NCBI RefSeq assembly: GCF_000150275.1 | Contig: NW_002060949.1 | Location: 5,363,240 to 5,427,239, forward strand | Length of the DNA: 64,000 bases | Direction of reading: 5' to 3' | From: Trichoplax adhaerens | Lineage: Eukaryota > Placozoa > Uniplacotomia > Trichoplacea > Trichoplacidae | Part shown: positions 36,844 to 47,724 of the stretch, in pieces | Layout: every line of letters starts with the position of its first letter | How positions within the stretch are numbered: the stretch's first letter is position 1 | Notes under the pieces: model-generated | What the model was told of the DNA's origin: nothing | Database searches by the model: none | What the model saw: only the letters and a program-made list of their open reading frames with translations | Program-made: the position numbers and the translations under genes

Positions 36844-38747
36844 ATGGCCTACGTTCAGCTTGCAGCATTGGATACCTGCATAACCTCATCTGAAGATAAT
36901 GCATGTGACTGGATGACTAATAAGATTGGAGGAAGACCGGTATTGATTTGATTTTATATCTATCTTATTTTATATATGAATTTTATCTACATGAAATGTT
37001 GAGATCAATGTCGAGTTAAATACTGATATCATACAGTTTCTATCTTCGCAATGCATTCATAAAATAAGTTGTCGTAATGATTAGTACTTCTGTATAGAAC
37101 TAGATGGAGTTCTGAAACGAATGTCTTAAAGAATTTATTATATTATCTTTATTAAGTATAGAATAGCAAGTATCATTAATTTTAGCCCCTTCAAGGGGGT
37201 ACAGCTGCGAATAGACTCTTTCAATCATAATGATAGTTGTGCATTTGCATTTTTTACGAGTATATGCATTCTCTATAAAATTTTCTATGATCTGAAGAGA
37301 ATACCAAGGATAATAATTATCTAATTGAAATTATCGTATTTTTTTATACGCACAAATTTTTTTAACTTTCGATATATAGAACTGGATGCATAATTCAAAT
37401 CATCCTTCTTGCAAGTTGTGCAATAAAACGCAAATGCTTATGGTTCAAATTTATTGCCCTCTTACTGGTTCCTCATATCACAGGACGTTATATCTATTTT
37501 CTTGTATTAATAAGGATTGCTGGAATAAATCAGACAGGCAAATATTGCAATGTACACTAATGTCATACGTTATGATAAGAATATTCACCAATTTTTCTAA
37601 TGTTAATTACGTAAATCATATGAATTATTATAGTTGGTCTATAATAAGATCACAAGTAGTGGAGATCAAACAAGATGTAGCAAAGACGAAAATCGAAAAT
37701 TCCAGCAATATTTGGAGTTGTTCTGGTGATGATGATTGGAATGACGGGTAAAAGCTTAAGATGAGTGTACAAATAAACGTATAATACAGACACAATATGC
37801 CTTCAGTATGATTTAACTTTTTGAAATTAAATTTCTAAACAGAAATGAAGGAGAACGTGAAAAAAATAATCTAGACATAGAAGCTGTGTTACGAGAAGAT
37901 AATAAAGTAGATATGGAGACTGTTATAGAATCAGCAAATCAAGTATCTATTCATCATCAAAGAAATACGATAGCTGATGTTCCATTCATAACTCCGGTCA
38001 TTCTTGTGGTATTTGATGAACCGAATATTAGCCAAAAATCTTTCAAATATGAGCAAAAGTTACTACAGGCTTATGAACAGCAGCATGGTTAGTTTATCAC
38101 CAAATGTACCATATCTTCTTCACGGACGGATTTTCATAAACTCTAACCATTTTCTGTTGTTATTCTATTGTACATTGCTCGCTTTTTAGTAATTGGGATG
38201 CCCAGATATGTCATACTTCTCATTTCATGTTATTAGGAGCCGTAACTGAACAAATTACTGATGATGAAGTTAAGATGGAGTTGTATGAGAAAACGTCCGC
38301 TAAACATGGCAATCGAACTTTTGAAAAATTTATGAAGAGACTACAACGATATCCTAAGCAAGTTCTGAGGTAACAAATTAAGAAGTAAGCTGCTAACCGT
38401 AAAAGAATGAGTGTGCAGTATCGCGTTTAAATTTTAGATATATCTATTCGCTTTTATTATTTAGATACAATCGTGGTGGATCTCCCTTATTGATGACAGC
38501 AACCGAAACAGATATTATTGCTGTACCTGATTGTCCAAGGTGTAGCTCTAAGAGAGTATTTGAATTTCAGCTGATGCCAACTCTTATATATGAACTGAAA
38601 GAAATTAGTCCCTCATCATCCGTACCGGAGTTCGGTACTGTATTTGTCTATACATGTGACAACAGCTGTTGGAACGATGATAACCAACCTTACGAGGAAT
38701 TTGTTTACCTGCAATCTGATCCACAGGAGAAAAATTTACCTTATTAA
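36844..38747 (+). CDS. PDCD2L: programmed cell death 2-like protein (PDCD2L), 6 exons, 342 aa
   Basis: PDCD2-family protein; in animals these act as chaperones or adaptors of ribosomal proteins and pre-40S export. Exons: 36844–36939, 37380–37537, 37634–37747, 37843–38087, 38237–38369, 38465–38747 (342 codons plus stop; human 358). The N-terminal zinc-binding region carries CKLCNKTQMLMVQIYCPL and CINKDC. The C-terminal PDCD2_C domain carries CPRCSSKRVFEFQLMP, EFGTVFVYTC and SCW. Start is the ATG at 36844 (MAYVQLAALD). The intron 37538–37633 uses a GC donor, is 96 bp long and has no stop in frame, so a retained form would also be translatable. Downstream the gene converges on RFC1. Confidence 0.95.
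37538..37633 (+). other. in-frame, stop-free GC–AG intron of PDCD2L
   Basis: Donor AG|GCAAAT and acceptor TATTATAG|T. It is exactly 32 codons long and open in the PDCD2L frame. Removing it joins residues in register with the family (…NKSD-S-WSIIRSQ). The encoded insert would be hydrophobic/Asn-rich and has no family counterpart. Confidence 0.7.
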
Positions 38748-38920
38748 ATCTACATTGTCGCCATTTTTATGATAAAACAAAACCGATTTTATTATATCGT
38801 TTACTTAAACTAATGTGAACTATTAATTACATATTTATAAATGCTCTTCCTCCTGGCTAAATAATGCAGGAATCAAAATTTGTAATATATAGGAGTTTGT
38901 AAAACCTCTCATAATTACTT

Positions 38921-38926
38921 AATAAA
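38921..38926 (+). promoter_or_regulatory. probable PDCD2L polyadenylation signal
   Basis: AATAAA 174 nt after the PDCD2L stop codon, on the plus strand. Confidence 0.5.
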
Positions 38927-38933
38927 ATTAAAA

Positions 38934-38939
38934 TTTATT
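38934..38939 (-). promoter_or_regulatory. probable RFC1 polyadenylation signal
   Basis: AATAAA on the minus strand about 194 nt beyond the RFC1 stop codon. It lies only 8 bp from the oppositely oriented PDCD2L hexamer. Confidence 0.5.
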
Positions 38940-39132
38940 CAATATTACAGTTTGCCCAAAATTTAATTTATAAATTATGGAACGTAATATGCACGTTGAT
39001 ATTAGATTTGATCAGGATTTACTTTTTTCTATAATAAAAGTATTTAATACGGACAACTGAATGCAGTTATTCATTTAAATACAGTTTCTTTAACTCAATC
39101 TTATGTATGGAGACATTCCGATTACGAAATAA

Positions 39133-42100
39133 TTATTTCCTATTCGAGGATTTCCCTCGTTTGGAAGTATTCTTTGTTGAGCTTTGTTGTTTTGCCTTAG
39201 AAGCAGCTTTCTTTGATTTAATCATAGGATCAGATTCAATTTTAGTTTCTTCCTCTGTATTCTCGGTTTCTGCACTTTCTTCAGTTTCTTCATCTACTCC
39301 TTCATCGCTTACACGCTTAACTTTGCTCTGACTAGCGTAAGGCATTAGATGAGGCATTTTATTATATGCTCTGGAGAATGCAGATTTAACCTATTGTAAA
39401 TAAAAAAGATAGCTATTGAATCCTGGGAAAGCTTGCGATTAGCTTTCAGATCGATTAAGACCGATAAAATTTGTAACAAAATATTTACAGAATGTACTTA
39501 ATGATACGAAGCATACCTTGCTACTTAATTTCGTAGTAGGATCCAGCCGGCCCGGATATAGCCCTATATCCATAATGTTGGACCAATCATCTCGAGTTAG
39601 AAAGTAAGCGTCCATGACGTCGATGACGTCGGTTACTCCTTCACTTTCCTATAATAAAACGTTCAATTTTTAAAGTTAAAATGGGTGAAGATCTAAAGGG
39701 GAGTAATAAATAATCTAACCCTTTCAGTTAAAGGCCCAGATAGCAAGTAGCGTAATTGGGGGACATATTCCATACCCAGTTGAATATGATTAGCTGAACT
39801 CCTACGTGCCAAAAAATTCATCGTGTAAGAATTGTTTAGTCAAAAATTTATATTAATGAAGTAGTAGCGACGTTGTTTTCGAAAACTGTACCTTATCCTC
39901 ATATGAAGTGCCAATTCCTGTAAAATTCGATCATACTTCCCTTGTCTAGAATTCTTGCCAAGCCACGATGGAAAGTCTATCCGACTGCCAAAATAACCTT
40001 GCATTGCTGCACCAGGTATAACACTTCCGAATGCTGCTAGTGTTGGTAATAGTCCCCATCGATTGGTTGAGTACAGTATTTTATTTACAAGATCTCCACA
40101 GGAAATTGAGTCAGCAGCTTCACTTAGTTGATCCAACGTTTTTTGTAGATCACCGCTAATATAACATCAACACATTATCAATACGTAAATCAAAATATGA
40201 TGGATTAACGAAAACTAAGACGTTAACTTTCCGTTAATAATCACGCTATGTACTTACTTGGATTTAACAGGGACGACGCGTGGATAATTCTCTTGTACAA
40301 ATAAAGGCATTAAGGAATAATCGGTAAAAAAAAGCTCAGCTTTATCGTTATAGGTCATTTTGGATGCTTCAGAGCTTGAATCAAATACTTTACGAATAGC
40401 TTCAAATGGACCCTGGATAGTGGAAAAGGGGTTTTTTCATATAATTGTACGTCATTACGGAGGATGAAAATGTATATTTCTATACGGTATCTTACCAGTT
40501 TGATATTCTTCGTTTGTATTACTGCTTTGCTACTTTTACCCGAGGAATTAGCACACCACATATTAAGATTATGAATACTTTGACGAATATCTTGATTTGT
40601 TGCTGTCACAATTTGTTGAGCAATTTGTGGGGTGATTTTTACTCCTTCTTTAAATGCTATAGACATTAATGTACTACATATTTGTTCACTTCTAGGACGT
40701 TGAAATCTAAGGTCGAAGCAGTAGTTGGCTAGAGATCGAATCTTTGGATGATTTCTATCATTACACATGCAGATAATGGGTATCTTCGTCTTTTTGATGA
40801 TTGATATTAATTCTTGCATTCCGCCTCTATCATCATTTCCGGACATTCCGTCAACTTCATCCATAACTAAAGCTAACCTTTTGCTTTTGTTGTTATTCAT
40901 TGCAGTGAAACCAGCGATAGATTTATTATTAAAAATTTCAGAGATTACAGCTTCTAGACCTTTTTTCCCTCTCGCATCGCTCGCATTTAGCTCTACAACG
41001 TCGTAATTGCATTCACGGCAAACTAATAGAGCACTAGTGGTTTTTCCTATGCCAGGGGGACCGGATAGTAAGGCAGCTTTGAACGTAAATCCCATCTCAC
41101 GACTTAAAACGTGCTTATGTGTTGCTGTACTATTATTTTCGTGCCATTTCTTCAACCATAACAGAAGTTTATTAACGCAACTTTTTGCACCTTGTTGGCC
41201 AACAATCGCTTTTATACTTGAAGGTTTATATTTATCAACCCACATCTCGGTCACCGAGTTTGAAGACTTTTTAGATGCTGATTGTGTATTAAGATTTTCT
41301 GGCTTGATATTTGCTATCGAAGAAGAGCTGCTTTCAAAAGTATTCTCAGTCACATTTTTCTTCGTAGGTGTTATATTTGCAGTGGGCTTGCTATCTATGT
41401 TTTTGTCATCTCCGATACTAGTCTTCGGTGTGTTAACCTTTACAGGCGTCTTATTGACCGTTGTTTTCTTTTTGTCTGTTTTACTTGTTACTAATGGCTT
41501 GGCAGGCATAGTAGAAATGAGATCATAAAAACTATTTTCATCTAACTGTTTTGTACTAAAGTTTTTCGCTTTTTCCAATTTGGTTAATCCAGGGTCCCGT
41601 CCAACAACTAAGTAATTTGTTTTTTTACTAATTGAGCCGGACACATTGACTTTACCACCAAGGCTTTGAATTAGTTCTATAGCGGTCTCTCTTTCAATGG
41701 TATCTAGAACACCAGTGATAACAAATACCAATCCTGAGAGACAGTTTTCTTGACCCTAATATTAAATTTATGAATAAAAATTTAAAGTTAGCAGCACTTC
41801 TTTCCATTACTAAGTAATATAAAATGAATTTTAAAGAAACGGTGAACAGACCTTTGGAATTTCTCTAGATCCAAGAGCCCGAGGTCCATCACGTGCAACA
41901 AAGTCACGATAAGCGGCTTTATTACCTAAATTTTTGGCACCAATGTTGGTTGCCTCAGGATCTGGTTTTTGACTAGTTTCGATTTTGGAACTGTTGGCAT
42001 CTGGCTGATTTTTACGGGGTGTACTTTGTGATGTTTCTAGTGACAATTAGCATAGGATACTTTTATTGACATTTATTCCTATTAAGTTACACTAAACTAT

Positions 42101-44267
42101 TTTAATATAGATTACCATTATTTAGTTTGCTTACTTTCCGTTTTGACAGGAGTTTGAACTTTAGATAATTTATTAGATTTTTCTTTCGATGTACTTTGTG
42201 ATATTTCTAGTGATAATATATCATACTTACTGATATTCATTCCTATCAACTTACACTAAATCGTTTTAAAATAGATAACCATTATTTCGTCTGCTTACTT
42301 TCCGTTTTGGTAGGTGTTTGAACTTTAGATAATTTATTAGATTTTTCTTTCGGTGGATCTATATCAACCGTTGAGATCTGGGCCTACAAAGGTATACAGT
42401 AATATAAAATAAATGGTAAACAAGAACAAAAATTTCGTGCTAACACAATATATACATATATATATATAACATAACTTTTAAAAACTTAAAATTACCTTTT
42501 CAGAAGGGGGTTCATCAAAGTCGTCATCGAAATATGTCTTCCGCTAAAGATAGTAAAAGAAAACCATCAGTACTTGCTTAAAGTGAAACTTTATACTAGA
42601 TATTAGATTAGCAAAAGAAATCTTACCTTTCTGCTTGCTTGATCACTATTTTTTGGTTGAGGGAGTTGTCCATCCTAGATAAGATGAAAATTTAACAGAA
42701 TTTAATTAGCATACAACATATATCAAAATTGAACAATACATGTGCAATAACGTTTGCTTTATTAAATATGAATTTAATATGTATTTGATAAGTGGCGCAT
42801 ATGATGCAGGTCATGCCAAATTTTTAACTAACTTTTTTTTTCTCTACGCAAACTGATCTATCTGTTTGTTGCACAGGTTTACTTCCAAAGAAATCTTGGA
42901 CGTCAACATCTTTAACGTGCCGCGATTTGTCCTGGTTAGCCGACTTTGATGATTTACTACTGCTAACTTTGGGCACTTTCTTCTTGACTTCATCAGCTGA
43001 ATCTTAAATAATAGTTGCAAGCATATAGGGTTAATCATAAAGTCAAATTAACATTGAATAATGCTTTACTACATACATAACGTAATAAGTATACAAAATA
43101 AGGTAATAAATTGGATACCTGAATCAGATAGTATACTAGTAGTAGCGGTGCGTTTCTTGCCAGATCTTGGTGCTCTTCTACAATAGCGGTTGTTGGTATA
43201 GTTGTTTTGTAAAATAATCCACAAAAAATTTCAAATTTTTAGTTTTCCATACGTTTGGTTTTATATATATCTATCTACCAATTAGTTATGATTAATCGTT
43301 TAATTGCTACAGCATATTAATGCAATATCAGAAATCAACATTACAAATAATGGCAGTAGAACTAGCACACCTTTCAGTACGTCACAATAATATCCTGCTC
43401 ATAGACTATCAATTTTAGAGTGAAATGTACAATTGTTCTTTTTGAAAATATCGCAAAAATAAATTTTCATACCTAAATCTAGGGTTATCCACAAAGTCGT
43501 CATCGTCGTCTAATTAGCAATGAAATTGGGATTTAGTAATAGTGCAGTGCAAATACTGTAAGTTTCTATATCTATAGTATCGTGTTATAGCAACCAATCT
43601 TAGAATAATAATATATCTACACATTAAATCATCATCCTACTATGATGTCCTAGGTTTATATACAGTATGTGGGCTTTTATAGACTAAGAAATTATAATTT
43701 ATATATAATTTACCGTCATTTTTGTTTTTTTTTAAGGCATCTTTTTCCCCTTGTTTATTTTTCTAATAATATAATAATATATTTAACATACTTATAAAAT
43801 ACTTATAAATTAATAATATCCTAGCATTACTACTACTATATATGCTAATAGTGAATATTATTAAATCATAAAAATCGTAAACGGCCGATATCAACTACAG
43901 GTACAGCGCTAATATGATGCAATTGATCGAAATATGAGTAGAAACTTGATTCAGGAAGTAATTATTTATTAATTACTGTAGAGTGCTCTTGCAATTAATT
44001 ACAATCTTGAATTGGAGGTTGTTTTATAATCTCGTATTTTGGCATAATTAACATCTATAGTATCTACACAATCGATGCAAGCACAATAGCTATCTGCATA
44101 AGCATTCTTGTTACTTATTGCAGGCTAGTGAAAGATCTAAGAGGTGATTATAATTATTGTTATCGGCGTATTACATTATGATTATATACCTTCTCAGGGG
44201 CTTTCGCTTTCTTATGCGTAGATTGTTTTGATGTGGAAGCCTTACCACCAAAGTATTTTCTAATATC
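39133..44267 (-). CDS. RFC1: replication factor C subunit 1 (large clamp-loader subunit), at least 16 exons, 988 aa found; first exon not located
   Basis: Largest subunit of the PCNA clamp loader. Exons found: 39133–39390, 39517–39648, 39720–39801, 39892–40155, 40258–40412, 40496–41755, 41852–42036, 42135–42206, 42299–42383, 42496–42543, 42627–42674, 42848–43002, 43119–43177, 43473–43509, 43714–43762, 44190–44267. The N-terminal exon encodes DIRKYFGG, the PCNA-interaction-like start of RFC1; the preceding Met must lie in an upstream exon that I could not identify. A VQDFFG motif follows near 42.9 kb. The 1260-bp exon holds the BRCT domain (FVITGVLDTIERE … KTNYLVVGRDPG) and the AAA+ core: Walker A GPPGIGKTT at about residue 505, Walker B LALVMDEVDG at about 570. 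The C-terminal domain and a Lys/Glu-rich tail complete it (human 1148 aa). The donor of exon 42848–43002 is ambiguous by two codons. One linker exon arose by local duplication. Confidence 0.95.
42020..42355. repeat. tandem duplication (~165–170 bp) spanning an exon junction of RFC1
   Basis: About 42020–42189 and 42190–42355 are diverged copies in the same order: GTACTTTGTGAT.TTTCTAG, then intron, then GCTTACTTTCCGTTTTG, then GTTTGAACTTTAGATAATTT, then ATTTTTCTTTCG. Each copy carries the 3' end of one coding exon, an intron, and the 5' end of the next. The duplication therefore created the extra exon 42135–42206 between 41852–42036 and 42299–42383, with matching phase-1 borders. Confidence 0.9.
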
Positions 44268-45249
44268 CTATTATAATAGTATAGATGTGCTCGACATAAA
44301 TAAATCATTGACTAGTTAGCTTTAGTATAATTTGTAATTAAAATTAATGTTATATCGGAAATTGGCAGAGCTATAGCAGAGTGAGATTATCCTGATATAC
44401 GCGTATACAACGTATGTAGTTGATATAGTGTTACCGTATAATCATTTTTCACGATACATTAGTAGATACAATATTGTGTAGAAATGGTTGCTCCACCAGT
44501 GGGTGAATAATAGAATGATGAGCAAGTTGATTGTTTGTATCTACCTTTCAATGATGTATTTGTTTACGGTCATGCTTGTAAAATGATATTTATCAGCAAT
44601 CGGAATTGAAATCTAAGATGACTGTAAGGAATTGATAATATAGATTTAATGAGTAAATTGCTTTATCTTAGCTTTCAATGAAGTAGTTGTTTATGATCAT
44701 GCCTTTAAAAGTGTATTTATCATCAATCGGATTTGAAATCTACGATGGTCGCAAGGAACCGATAATGTCGATTTGGCCCTTTTGATCAGAGTTATAAAAG
44801 ATATTTGATAATAAATTATAGGCAAAAAAGTACCACTATTGCATGTATCTTGATTGATATACATTGCAACTATATCACAGCAAACTAACGTATACTGTAC
44901 ATATATAGTATGTGTTTTACTGTTGGAAAGCAATTTTCCGTTATGATTGATTGATATTTAACTACAGTACATGAAAAAATGATACTGTAGGAGGTAAGCA
45001 CTGAGCTATCACTCTACCAGGATTGGGCCTTGAATAGGCACCGAATAAAAATAAATTTAATCGACAACAGAAGTAGAATTACTGTCACTTTACAGATGTT
45101 TGGGAATCCTTTGTCATCAGATTGATCCTTTCCTACTGTTAAGTTAAACTATTCCGGTCTGATGTCTCAAGTCATCCAGACTGCATGGCAATAGGCATAA
45201 AATAACTCCTTCAACGGATCTGTGCTGACATGTGGATCTACTGCATTGA

Positions 45250-45990
45250 TTGCAAAGCTACCAAAGCCCGTAACCTTTGTCCATGTATGCGTACTATCAA
45301 TATTATTAAGCCTTGTCACTCTTGCAAAAGCAAGTAGGTATTACTCAATATTTTATTGCATCTGATACGCTCAGTTTGAGGTTACTTCTTCTTGACTGAG
45401 CTGGTCGGTGTCTATGTGTGATTACTTTGCTACAAAACACCAACAATCTTTGTCCACGTACTATCCATGTTATTATTCAATTCCTGGACTCTTGCAAAAG
45501 CAAATAAGATTAGAAGGTGCTACTCAATATTTTATTGCGTATATACTCAATTTGAAATTATTTCTTCTTAAGCTGATCGTTGCCTGTTGCTATAGCTACG
45601 CAGAGATAGTTAGCTCTGGAATGGTCGAGTATAAGCGTCACGACACAAAGTAAAATTGAAGCTGAACTCATCCTGCCATATGCAGCTAGCTGGATACTAG
45701 CCAATAGCTAGTGAGTGAATAGCCAGCCATCATCCCTTAAGCTTACAGTAATTCAAAACATGAACAATCTATGCCTAGCTGGCATTCAGTACATAGACTA
45801 TTCATTCTATAATTAACGTTCAATAACATTAGCCATGATTGAAAATTAAAGCTATCCATTCCTACCATTTTCACCAGTGGTCTAAAGAAATGTTTTGGCT
45901 TGACGTTTGACAAACGATGACTTGATGTTGATGTGACACAAGGTTGACTCACTGCAGGCTCTGATGAGTTTGTTTGAAGCAGTAGAGGCA
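45250..45990. repeat. upstream flank shared with the second GCLC copy
   Basis: Segments around TTCTTAAGCTGATCG..GCCTGTTGCTAT, then AACTCATCCTGCCATATGCAG, then ATTCATTCTATAATTA and ACATCAAGTC recur in the same order at about 54230–54970. In the second location the unit is itself repeated two to three times with a ~185-bp period. This shows that the GCLC duplication included upstream DNA. Confidence 0.65.
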
Positions 45991-46968
45991 AGCGAAGTGA
46001 GTGTATTCATTCGTCCATATCGGTCATGTGACCTCTGATGACGTAAGCTATGGCGGGCACCGTATCCGGATTTTCATTGGTTCTAGCATGGAGTAGCCGC
46101 AGTGCATATACAGTACTATACTGTAGTCCATGGTTCTCCTCGAGTAGTCCTTGCTTCTGTCCATACGGTTGCTTGTAAATTAAATTTTATTTTACAAGTG
46201 GACTTTAATCGAATGTGGAACCCTGATGAACACTTTGACAGTGATCACTGTCGAGCAAACTGCAAACTATTTAACGTTTGGAAGTTTTATTTGATCTATC
46301 AAGTTCGCATGATATTCATTCGGAACTTGTATCGATTTCTTTCTACAGTGTAGTACGATAGTATTGAAGTATGGCAGCAATGCATGATTTACTAGAACAT
46401 AGCTTGTCACTTTGTCACTTTGCAAGGTAGTTGAAAACACTTGAGCTTTCTCTTTACTCGATGCCCACTAGACAAACAGAAACATGAACTTTGTTACTCA
46501 AAACTGTCGAGTAAAGTTCCTAAACTACGATTGCACAGTCGCCATTTTTGCTCGTATAAAATGCATATAGTTGTGGTTGTCTAGATCGCTTCATAGAACT
46601 ACAGCTATGAATCGATGATCGTATACGCAGCTACCATAGTTGGGATCGAACAGTTGGTTTTACTTGTGTAGCATGAATTACTAGACGACTAGATTGATCT
46701 CTTGTACGATAGTTCACATACAGTACTACTACTGTAGTTCTCAGTACAGGACAGCAAGTGTTTCTTGTTTACTTATACACGTACAATGAGTATTCAGTAT
46801 TTATTATTTCTAAGAGCACGCATAATTATTTTATACCATGAAACGTCTAGCTTATTTGGACGATGATTAATCATGCATGAACTACGTATGCTTACAGCCA
46901 TGTGCTAGTGTATAGCTGAAACGACCAGTAAACTAGTAGCACCGGATGTTTTAACATACTAAAAGGAT

Positions 46969-47219
46969 CATTCGTGCTCCCTTCCTCTTGACTGTTTCCT
47001 TAGTCATTCCTCATTAGACATCAACGATATAATAAACGTACCTATTTTACAAGCAACTGTACAGTACTGTGTGGACATCTTGCCTAATCGATTTAGCATT
47101 CGTGCTCCCTTCCTCTTGACTGTTTCCTTAGTCATTCCTCATTAGACATCAACAATATAATCAACGTACCTATTTTACAAGCAACTGTACAGTACGACAT
47201 CTTGCCTAATCGATTTAGT
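46969..47219. repeat. near-perfect tandem duplication, 128-bp period
   Basis: ATTCGTGCTCCCTTCCTCTT through CGATTTAG occurs twice, starting at 46971 and 47099, with very few substitutions and a short deletion (GTACTGTGTG lost) in the second copy. It lies about 500 bp upstream of the first GCLC start codon. Confidence 0.85.
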
Positions 47220-47724
47220 AATGATAGATCTGTACGATGGAGAAGCCCATCGATCAAAGTGGCACCCTACTGCGGCTTATTCACCACTCCATCATAATTT
47301 TGCTAGACTGCAGTGGCTCGCTTTCTTCTTGGCGCTTGTTGTCATGTCACGATGACTAGGCAACTTGTACTGTGAGTATGGTAGCGCGCTGGCCATCCGC
47401 TGTCCATTGATTTAGCACTTCCTCCTTAGGCACGTCTCAAGCAGAGGATAGTCCAACCCTTGAGACTACAGTGTACAGTACCCTGTACTGTAGCTCCAGC
47501 TACTGTGCACTGTGTCGACGATACCCCTGCGCCGCCGCCCGGTAACTGAGTGGCTATAGTACGTATAGTACAGTATAGTAGGGTATATATAGAAAGCAAT
47601 CGGCGCTTGTAGCGACAGAAGTACTAGTGGACTGAACTAGTCTAGAGCTCGCTTGAAGTTCATCTTTGCAATCTTTCCAACGCCACATCCACCTTGCAAA
47701 GTTTGCAGATTTATATTCCAAGAT

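Larger units (their letters stand above)
44268..47724. other. repeat-rich upstream region of RFC1 and the first GCLC gene
   Basis: No recognised gene. It should contain the missing RFC1 first exon. Local repeats: a ~117-bp pair at about 44520–44645 and 44650–44765; a ~170-bp pair at about 45250–45415 and 45420–45595; a near-perfect 128-bp pair at 46969–47219. The part from about 45.3 kb resembles 54.2–55.0 kb upstream of the second GCLC gene. Open frames at 45408–45653, 45743–45991 and 46102–46353 show no known domain. Confidence 0.6.

Noticed and set aside
37386-37751. Continuous 121-codon frame considered as a single unspliced PDCD2L exon
   Set aside because: The middle 32 codons have no family counterpart, while splicing AG|GCAAAT to TATAG|T restores register. 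The retained form is kept as a finding rather than as the main model.
41007-41528. 173-codon plus-strand open frame
   Set aside because: Exact antisense of the RFC1 AAA+/BRCT exon, whose minus-strand frame is unambiguous.
44985-45035. tRNA-like string on the minus strand (TAGCTCAGTG, GGTAGAGTG)
   Set aside because: A box resembling box A is present, but there is no box B (GGTTCGANTCC) at the right distance and no acceptor stem.
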